From NCBI GenBank assembly GCA_028699795.1, contig JAQVTZ010000028.1:1-13555 (forward strand): a stretch of DNA of 13,555 nucleotides. The letters run 5' to 3'. The notes under the pieces are model-generated. The model was given only the letters and a program-made list of their open reading frames with translations, was not told the DNA's origin and made no database searches. This DNA is from Clostridia bacterium. GTDB taxonomy: Bacteria > Bacillota > Clostridia > Christensenellales > DTU072. Positions 1 to 5,433 of the stretch are shown here, one piece after another (positions within the stretch are counted from its first letter, which is position 1; the number at the start of each line of letters is the position of its first letter). A program made the position numbers and the translations under genes.

Positions 1-1237
1 ATATTGTTTAATCGGCAAACGGTTACCCCACTCGTTTTCAAAAATTATTCATCAATCTTTGGGGTTGGATTACTCTTTGGTAGAGCTCAAGGACGAAAGA
101 GCGGTGGCGGAGTTTGTCCAAAACAACGATTATGCGGGCTATAATGTGACGATACCTTATAAGCAAACCGTTATACCCTATCTGGACGAATTGGATGAGA
201 GCGCGCAGCGCGCGCGCGCTGTCAACACCGTGATACAAAAAGACGGCAAACGGATAGGCTACAACACGGATACCGAAGGGATGGCGGCAGGGCTCAACCG
301 TATTGGCGCAAAGCTCCAAAACCGCAAGGTGATGATACTAGGGAGCGGAGGCACCGCTTCTATGGCGAGAGCGCTTGCGGTAGCGCAGGGCGCGAACAAA
401 ATTGTGACGGTGTCCCGAAGCGGCAAAGTACATTATGGCAATTACGGAGAGTACGGCGATACGGAAGTTTTAATTAACTGTACGCCTGTCGGGATGTACC
501 CGAATAACGGTGATTGTCCCGTGGACTTAGAAAAACTTCCGCAATTAAAAGCGGTATTCGACGCCGTATACAATCCGCTTACAACAAGGCTTATCCAATT
601 TGCAAAAGCGAAAGGGATTGCCGCAGGTGGTGGGTTATCGATGCTTGTCGCGCAAGCCGTGATTGCGGAAAATCTATTTTTGGGTTGCAATAAGTTTGAT
701 GTGGATACCCAAACAGAAAAAACAACGGCGGAAATTTACAAGGCGCAATCCAATATTGTGTTGGTGGGCATGCCGTCTTGCGGCAAAACGAGTGTTGGGC
801 GCGCACTTGGCGCGTTATGCGGAAAATCCTTTGTAGATACGGATAGCAGGATTGAAGACAGAGCAGGACAAACCATTCCAGAAATCTTTGCAAGCATCGG
901 TGAATCAGGATTTCGCAAGCTAGAAAAACAAGTGATTCAAGAGTGCGCGCGCGGGTTTGGGCAAGTGATTGCGACAGGCGGCGGAGCGGTGCTGGATGAC
1001 GAAAACCGTATCGAGCTAAAGCAAAACTCGGTCGTATTTTGGCTGATGCGTGAAACGGAAAAATTGAAGTGTGAGGGCAGGCCATTGTCCAAAGACAAAA
1101 AAGCGTTGCAAGCGATGGAAAAAATAAGGTTTCCGTTGTATAATAAGGTTAAAGATTATGCCGTAGATTGTAACGGCAGTATTATGGATTGTGTAAAAGA
1201 GATAAAGGAAATTTTTGATGCGCATTTTGGTTATTAA
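1..1237 (+). CDS. aroE-aroK: Bifunctional shikimate dehydrogenase / shikimate kinase (AroE-AroK fusion), 5' partial
   Basis: The reading frame is open from base 2, giving 411 residues in the window. The first in-window residues (YCLIGKRLPHSFSK) already match the shikimate-binding start of AroE, so only a few N-terminal codons lie outside; the TTG at 59 is not the true start. AroE landmarks: NVTIPYK with the catalytic Lys, AVNT, NTD, the NADP-binding GSGGTAS, NCTPVGMYP, and GGLSMLVAQA near the domain end. After a short linker a shikimate kinase begins at about residue 250: Walker A GMPSCGKTS, DTDSRIE (Asp for Mg/shikimate), GFRKLE (Arg), TGGGAV, and the lid Arg in CEGRPLS. The two domains would do consecutive steps, reducing 3-dehydroshikimate with NADPH and then phosphorylating shikimate with ATP. 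All key residues look intact. The 3' end overlaps aroQ by 20 bases, suggesting translational coupling. Fusion is seen directly in one uninterrupted frame. Confidence 0.95.
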   Translation, partial: YCLIGKRLPHSFSKIIHQSLGLDYSLVELKDERAVAEFVQNNDYAGYNVTIPYKQTVIPYLDELDESAQRARAVNTVIQKDGKRIGYNTDTEGMAAGLNRIGAKLQNRKVMILGSGGTASMARALAVAQGANKIVTVSRSGKVHYGNYGEYGDTEVLINCTPVGMYPNNGDCPVDLEKLPQLKAVFDAVYNPLTTRLIQFAKAKGIAAGGGLSMLVAQAVIAENLFLGCNKFDVDTQTEKTTAEIYKAQSNIVLVGMPSCGKTSVGRALGALCGKSFVDTDSRIEDRAGQTIPEIFASIGESGFRKLEKQVIQECARGFGQVIATGGGAVLDDENRIELKQNSVVFWLMRETEKLKCEGRPLSKDKKALQAMEKIRFPLYNKVKDYAVDCNGSIMDCVKEIKEIFDAHFGY

Positions 1238-1646
1238 CGGGGTAAACCTCAATATGTTGGGGATACGAGAGCCGCACTTGTACGGCAAAAAAGATTATAA
1301 CGCGCTTGTCGCTTCCATTAAAACCGCGGCAAAAGAAGTGGGCGTACGGGTAGATTGCTACCAGTCGAACCACGAGGGCGATCTGGTGACCGTCATTCAG
1401 CGCGCATACGGCAAGTATGACGGCATTATCATCAACGCAGGAGCGTACACGCATACAAGCATTGCGATTTTGGACGCCTTAAAGGCGGTTGGACTGCCTA
1501 CGGTGGAAGTGCATCTTACGGATATCGCAAGCAGGGAGGAATTCCGAAAACAATCGTATATTTCTCTCTACGCCGAAAAGACAATATGCGGTTTGGGCTT
1601 CGAAGGCTACCTTCAAGCGCTTGCTTATTTGGCAAAAAGACAATGA
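1218..1646 (+). CDS. aroQ: 3-dehydroquinate dehydratase, type II (AroQ)
   Basis: Encodes 142 residues, the usual size for the small dodecameric type II enzyme that dehydrates 3-dehydroquinate to 3-dehydroshikimate, the substrate of the fused dehydrogenase upstream. Visible motifs are NGVNLNMLG (usually NGPNLNxLG), R17 and Y22 in REPHLYG (the catalytic Arg/Tyr region), QSNHEGDLV, N73 and H79 in INAGAYTHTS, the catalytic H99 in VEVHLT, and SREEFR with R110. The FRHxS motif reads FRKQS, a mild departure. I chose ATG 1218 because it starts at the usual family position; the TTG at 1215 would add only one residue. It overlaps the 3' end of aroE-aroK by 20 bases and shares ATGA with the next gene, so all three are very likely one transcript. 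Confidence 0.95.
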   Translation: MRILVINGVNLNMLGIREPHLYGKKDYNALVASIKTAAKEVGVRVDCYQSNHEGDLVTVIQRAYGKYDGIIINAGAYTHTSIAILDALKAVGLPTVEVHLTDIASREEFRKQSYISLYAEKTICGLGFEGYLQALAYLAKRQ

Positions 1647-3808
1647 GACGCCCCGAACTGCTTGCGCCCGCGGGCGATTTCGACAGTTTAAAAGCGGCCG
1701 TTTATCACGGCGCGAACGCGGTGTATTTGGGACTGTCCAATTTTAACGCGCGCGCTTCTGCCGCGAATTTTAATAAAGATACCGTTCGTGAAGCGGTAAA
1801 GTTTGCCCATCTCTATGGGGCAAAGGTTTATATTGCACTCAATACACTTGTAAAAGATGCCGAAGTACCCGTCATGCTTGAGTTGGCGGAGGCTGGCATT
1901 CACGCCAAAGCGGACGCCTTTATTGTGCAAGATTTTGGCGTGGTTTCGGTATTAAAGCGATGTTTCCCGGGTATTTGTCTGCACGCCAGCACCCAAATGG
2001 GGATTCATAATCTTTACGGCGCGCAAATCGCCGAGAAACTTGGGTTGCAACGCGTGGTGTTGTCCAGAGAGACAACACTTGCCGACATCAAGGAAATCAA
2101 AAAAAATACCAATCTCGAAATTGAGTTTTTCGTGCAGGGCGCGTTATGCGTGGCATTCAGCGGAAATTGTTATATGAGCGCATTGGAGTGCAACAACAGC
2201 GGCAACCGAGGCAAGTGTTTGCAACTGTGCCGCTTACCATACGGCGCGGAGTATGACAACAGAAAGCAAAAAGAAAACTATTTATTATCGCCTGCGGACC
2301 TTTGCCTGATTGACCGTTTAGAAGAGCTTGCGGAAAGCGGCGTTTGCGCTTTTAAGATTGAGGGCAGACTTCGGCGGGCGGCGTATGTCGCGGAAGCCGT
2401 AAATTGTTACCGCAAAGCGATAGACGAAGGGTTTCCACCGCAAAATGACGAAAAGAAAGAACGGTTAAAAAAAGTCTTTTTCAGAGGCGATTATCTCACG
2501 CGAGCATATTTGGATGACGGCGTTCCCGACAGAATTATCAACAAAGATAACCAAAACCATATCGGCGTGCCTATCGGCGAAGTGACGGGCGTCCGACCTT
2601 TTAAAGATATTTTCGAGATAGAGATAGCAACAAATCACCCTTTGGTAAGCGGAGACGGGCTGAAATTTTTCCGCAATGGCAGAGAGGTCGGCAGTATTGG
2701 CGTGGGCAATACGATTGCGCTGACAAACGGGCATTATAAAGTGTACGGCAAAGTCAATCCGTCCCCCGATGCAATAGTTCACCTTATACGAGATAAAGCT
2801 AGCGAAGATACGATTTTGGCGCAAATCAAGAAACTGCCTGTCACTGTTAAAATTACCGCTCTAGAGGCAAGTTCTTTAGAGTTAACCGCCTGTTGTAAAG
2901 GGATTGAAGTGAGAGAAACATCCCATTATCTTGTGCAAAGAGCCGAAAACGCTCCAATAACCCCCAAAGAAATTATCAAGCAAGTATCTAAAACAGGGGA
3001 TAGCGTGTTTTCTATCGCGCGCGCCGAGGTTGAAGCAGGACAAATTTTTATTCCGAAATCCGTCATCAATGAAACTCGCCGCAATTTACTCCTTAAACTT
3101 GAAAAAAGCATTCTCGAAAACGCCGAAAAAAGCGTGACAGCTTCAATAAATACATTAGAAATTGACCGAATAAAAAAGGAAATCGTATCGTGTAGAAATC
3201 CGGTTTGCGAGGGTGTGTACGAGAGTTTTGAAAACGGAGAGGGAAAATTGACAGACGAAAACATTGCGGTGATTTATCCTTCTGATTTTAACGGCGAAGA
3301 AACCGCTTTTGCCGTAAAAGATGTTCTCGAACAAAGAGACACGCCATGTTTAAGGTTGCCCGCTATGGCAAGCGGCGAGGGCGTAAGAATCATCGAAAAA
3401 CTTCTGCAAAAAAACAAAGAAATCAAAACATTGCTTATCAATAATCTGTACGGTTTTGCTTTTGCTGAAAGGGGATACCAAATTATCGCGGGATGGGGCT
3501 TGAATATGTATAATCATTTTGCGCTGCAAACGGTATACGGGTTGGGCGCGGAAAAAGCGATAAAGAGTGTCGAATTAAAGGACGGACTCGACTCCGACAA
3601 CAGACTTTATCAGTTTTGCGGCAAAGGGTTTCCGCTTATGACACTCGCGCATTGTCCTTATAAAACATTGCACGGCAACACTTGCGAAAAATGCAGTTAT
3701 ATAAAAGGATTAAAGTATACAAGGAATCAAAAAACATATTCTGTTGTGAGGCATAAGCTGGACAAATGCTATTTTGAAATAATCGATGATAAGCTGAACA
3801 TAGAATAA
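1643..3808 (+). CDS. Peptidase U32 / DUF3656 protein, RlhA-like (probable RNA hydroxylase)
   Basis: Encodes 721 residues starting at the ATG inside the ATGA overlap with aroQ; the start MRRPELLAPAG is typical of U32 proteins, and upstream codons in this frame overlap aroQ. Residues 1-270 form the U32 TIM-barrel domain with the family signature EFFVQGALCVAFSGNCYMS (161-179). C169, C176, C192 and C196 match the pattern that binds 4Fe-4S in U32 relatives such as UbiU/UbiV. Residues about 395-490 resemble DUF3656, ending in the IPKSVINETRR segment. A C-terminal Cys set (C671, C681, C684, C709) may bind a second metal. In E. coli the DUF3656-bearing U32 protein RlhA hydroxylates 23S rRNA C2501 and needs Fe-S clusters and prephenate. 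Databases often call such proteins collagenase-like proteases; I think an RNA hydroxylase is likelier, but the substrate here is inferred. Overlap with aroQ ties it to the aromatic operon. Confidence 0.9.
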   Translation: MRRPELLAPAGDFDSLKAAVYHGANAVYLGLSNFNARASAANFNKDTVREAVKFAHLYGAKVYIALNTLVKDAEVPVMLELAEAGIHAKADAFIVQDFGVVSVLKRCFPGICLHASTQMGIHNLYGAQIAEKLGLQRVVLSRETTLADIKEIKKNTNLEIEFFVQGALCVAFSGNCYMSALECNNSGNRGKCLQLCRLPYGAEYDNRKQKENYLLSPADLCLIDRLEELAESGVCAFKIEGRLRRAAYVAEAVNCYRKAIDEGFPPQNDEKKERLKKVFFRGDYLTRAYLDDGVPDRIINKDNQNHIGVPIGEVTGVRPFKDIFEIEIATNHPLVSGDGLKFFRNGREVGSIGVGNTIALTNGHYKVYGKVNPSPDAIVHLIRDKASEDTILAQIKKLPVTVKITALEASSLELTACCKGIEVRETSHYLVQRAENAPITPKEIIKQVSKTGDSVFSIARAEVEAGQIFIPKSVINETRRNLLLKLEKSILENAEKSVTASINTLEIDRIKKEIVSCRNPVCEGVYESFENGEGKLTDENIAVIYPSDFNGEETAFAVKDVLEQRDTPCLRLPAMASGEGVRIIEKLLQKNKEIKTLLINNLYGFAFAERGYQIIAGWGLNMYNHFALQTVYGLGAEKAIKSVELKDGLDSDNRLYQFCGKGFPLMTLAHCPYKTLHGNTCEKCSYIKGLKYTRNQKTYSVVRHKLDKCYFEIIDDKLNIE

Positions 3809-3828
3809 AACAATTATTTTCTTATTAT

Positions 3829-5040
3829 TCAAATCTTTCTTCTGAGAATATCACCTTGATGGACGGCAAAGGGAATATCTAAGAACAATTTTTCTTGTAC
3901 CAACTTGGCGTCTTCAGTTTCGGCGCCGTCGGCTTGCAGGATGCGGCAAACCTCGAAGGTTCTGTTGTGGGCATCCGTTGGGCTCAGCACTTCCAAAATG
4001 TCGCCTTTGCGGAAGCGGTTGCGCATTTCGACGGTGGCCTTTCCGTCTTTGTAATCTTCTACAGCCGCGATAAATTCGTGCGTTCCGCAGTTCTGTTCCC
4101 CTTTTTCATATATTGTTTTTTCGTTTTTGCCGAGTAAATATGCCTTGGTGTAATCGCGGTGCGTGATTTTTTTTAGTTCTTCTAAGTAGATAGGGGCGTT
4201 GGGAATTGCGCCGTTGGCGTAATACTCGTCCAGCGCGCGGCGGTAAGCGTTCACAACACAAGCGACATAATATTCGCTTTTCATTCTGCCTTCGATTTTT
4301 AGCGACAGAATGCCCGCTTCGGCAAGCTCAGGAATATTCTCTAAAAGATTGAGGTCCTTGCTGTTGAGAAGATAGGTGCCTTTTTCGTCTTCCTCCGCAA
4401 TGAGGTCGGGGTGCGGATACTCCGAAATGTCGGACAATCTGTATTTCCAGCGGCAGGCCTGCACACATTCGCCGCGGTTGGCGTCCCGCGAAGTCAAATA
4501 GTTGCTCAATAAACATCTACCGCTGTAAGATACGCACATTGCGCCATGTACGAATGCTTCCAATTCGACTTCGCTATCCTCGGCAATTTCTTTTATTTCT
4601 TCCAGAGAAAGCTCTCTTGCAAGCACAACCCGCGTGATGCTAATGTTTTGCCAAAACCTGACCGCATATTTGTTGAGGGTGTTTGCCTGTGTCGAAAGGT
4701 GCAGAGGAAGTCGGGGCGCAACCTCTTTCGCAACCCAGATGATACCGGGGTCGGTAACCAGCGCGGCATCGACGCCAATTTCTTGTAAAAAGCAAAAATA
4801 GTCTTTCACTTTGGCAAAATCGGCGTTTTTGGCAAAAATATTCGCCGTTACATAGAGCTTTTTGCCTAATTTATGCGCGAATTCCGTGCCCTCGGCAAGC
4901 TCTTTTTGTGTAAAATTATCGGCGTAAGAGCGCAACGAAAAATCTTTTCCGCCCGCGTAAACGGCATCCGCGCCGAAATAAAATGCTGTTTTAAGTTTAT
5001 TAAGATTGCCGGCAGGGGCAAGCAGTTCAAGTCTTTTCAA
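3829..5040 (-). CDS. trhP: Peptidase U32 family protein, TrhP-like tRNA hydroxylation protein
   Basis: Encodes 403 residues on the minus strand. The start is TTG (5040-5038): an in-frame TAG lies at 5055-5053, no other start lies between, and AGGGAG at 5054-5049 is a suitable ribosome binding site. MKRLELLAPAG opens the U32 barrel. The family signature EAFVHGAMCVSYSGRCLLS is at 161-179, and C169, C176, C192 and C196 are the likely Fe-S ligands. Residues about 325-403 look like the small beta-rich U32 C-terminal domain (MRNRFRKGDILEVLSP). Length and layout fit TrhP (E. coli YegQ, Bacillus YrrO), which acts in prephenate-dependent formation of 5-hydroxyuridine at tRNA position 34. An older reading as a collagenase/protease is less likely. 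It converges on the longer U32 gene with a 20-base gap and is divergent from the ilv operon. The function of this protein is inferred from family. Confidence 0.9.
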   Translation of the reverse strand: MKRLELLAPAGNLNKLKTAFYFGADAVYAGGKDFSLRSYADNFTQKELAEGTEFAHKLGKKLYVTANIFAKNADFAKVKDYFCFLQEIGVDAALVTDPGIIWVAKEVAPRLPLHLSTQANTLNKYAVRFWQNISITRVVLARELSLEEIKEIAEDSEVELEAFVHGAMCVSYSGRCLLSNYLTSRDANRGECVQACRWKYRLSDISEYPHPDLIAEEDEKGTYLLNSKDLNLLENIPELAEAGILSLKIEGRMKSEYYVACVVNAYRRALDEYYANGAIPNAPIYLEELKKITHRDYTKAYLLGKNEKTIYEKGEQNCGTHEFIAAVEDYKDGKATVEMRNRFRKGDILEVLSPTDAHNRTFEVCRILQADGAETEDAKLVQEKLFLDIPFAVHQGDILRRKI

Positions 5041-5181
5041 GTAGTGTTCTCCCTATAAACTATTTTCTCATATAACTATCTGAAAATCAAGCTAGAAACC
5101 TTTATTTCGCGGATTACCGTGTAGTTTTGTCAAACTTATTGGACAGTCTACATATTTTTTACATAAATTTGGGAAATGCGC
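5041..5181. other. Divergent intergenic spacer, AT-rich
   Basis: This stretch separates the minus-strand U32 gene from the ilv promoter region. I see no convincing coding frame. It must hold the minus-strand promoter for the U32 gene, but no -35/-10 pair is good enough to call: a TTGACA on the minus strand at 5134-5129 lacks a -10 at normal spacing, and TTGATT (5090-5085) with GAAAAT (5067-5062) would place the RNA start almost on the ribosome binding site. Confidence 0.5.
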
Positions 5182-5220
5182 TTGACAACCTTAATCTTTA
5201 TGTGGTACCTTGAATATAAT
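5182..5220 (+). promoter_or_regulatory. Candidate promoter of the ilv-leu-cim operon
   Basis: A perfect -35 box TTGACA lies at 5182-5187. With an 18-base spacer, TACCTT (5206-5211) preceded by TGG makes a possible extended -10, which would start the RNA near 5218 and leave about 20 bases before the leader ATG. A perfect TATAAT also lies at 5215-5220, but it is 27 bases from TTGACA; its own -35 would be the weak TTAATC at 5191-5196, and transcription would then begin at the ribosome binding site. Which -10 is used cannot be decided from sequence. Confidence 0.55.
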
Positions 5221-5238
5221 AAATTAGAAGGTGTAGCA

Positions 5239-5346
5239 ATGTTTACTTCATTATTGGCAGTCGTCATTATAATTAGCATCAGCGTTATCGTACTACTAGT
5301 AGATAGCGCATTTTCCCATACTGCCAATAAAGTGATAAGCAGATAG
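5239..5346 (+). CDS. ilvL: Branched-chain amino acid leader peptide (attenuator peptide), 35 aa
   Basis: A 35-codon frame, ATG to TAG, preceded by AGAAGG at 5226-5231 with a 7-base gap. Residues 5-21 read LLAVVIIISISVIVLLV, so 14 of 17 codons specify Leu, Val or Ile (4 Leu, 5 Val, 5 Ile), and many synonymous codons are used, including tandem CTA and one ATA. The frame lies between a candidate promoter and an intrinsic terminator directly upstream of ilvBNCD-leuA-cimA. This is the layout of amino-acid attenuator leaders such as ilvL of the E. coli ilvGMEDA operon. The expected logic is that shortage of charged Leu, Val or Ile tRNA stalls the ribosome here and lets transcription continue past the terminator. 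The alternative is a small single-span membrane protein, since residues 5-21 are hydrophobic enough; context makes the leader reading stronger. Translation is not proven. Confidence 0.85.
   Translation: MFTSLLAVVIIISISVIVLLVDSAFSHTANKVISR
5251..5330 (+). repeat. 11-bp perfect inverted repeat bracketing the control codons
   Basis: TTATTGGCAGT (5251-5261) is exactly complementary to ACTGCCAATAA (5320-5330), with 58 bases between. The left arm covers leader codons 5-8 (Leu-Leu-Ala-Val) and the right arm lies in codons 28-31. In the RNA this would form a long-range stem like the 1:2 stem of classical attenuators, and a ribosome stalled in the Leu/Val/Ile codons would cover the left arm and free the right arm. 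Confidence 0.75.
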
Positions 5347-5371
5347 TTACCGCATAAAGTAAAAGAAACTT

Positions 5372-5402
5372 AGAACCTACGGCAAACAGTCGTAGGTTTT
5401 TT
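5372..5402 (+). terminator. Intrinsic terminator / attenuator upstream of ilvB
   Basis: AACCTACG (5374-5381) pairs with CGTAGGTT (5391-5398). The stem can be extended inward by one G-U and one C-G pair to a five-base loop (AAACA, 5384-5388), and outward by G-U and A-U. A run of six T's occupies 5397-5402. The hairpin ends 31 bases before the ilvB start and begins 25 bases after the leader stop, so read-through is needed for operon expression. Confidence 0.88.
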
Positions 5403-5433
5403 CATAATAGCAACTATGAAAAGGAGAGAAGCA

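Noticed and set aside
200..220. Alternating GC run AGCGCGCAGCGCGCGCGCGCT, possible Z-DNA or regulatory palindrome.
   Set aside because: It lies inside the AroE coding frame, encodes the plausible segment SAQRARA before AVNT, and similar GCGC runs occur throughout the window.
1586..1642. Upstream extension of the long U32 protein to 1586.
   Set aside because: It would overlap aroQ by about 60 bases, and the normal U32 start ELLAPAG lies right after the ATG at 1643 in the ATGA junction.
3809..3828. Bidirectional terminator between the convergent U32 genes.
   Set aside because: The 20-base gap is AT-rich but has no inverted repeat, and I found no clear hairpin in the gene ends beside it.
1643..5040. 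U32 proteins as secreted collagenases or proteases.
   Set aside because: Neither has a signal peptide or membrane segment, both have the Fe-S-type cysteine set, and characterised relatives act in RNA or ubiquinone hydroxylation.
5041..5181. Possible minus-strand promoter for the TTG-started U32 gene (TTGACA at 5134-5129, or TTGATT/GAAAAT at 5090-5062).
   Set aside because: The first lacks a -10 at 16-18 bases. The second has only 4 of 6 matches in each box and would put the RNA start on the ribosome binding site.
5347..5433. T-box or other tRNA/metabolite riboswitch upstream of ilvB.
   Set aside because: The bases around the terminator (TAGAACCTACGG) do not contain the conserved T-box AGGGTGGNACCGCG, and no specifier stem is visible; the leader frame explains the region better.
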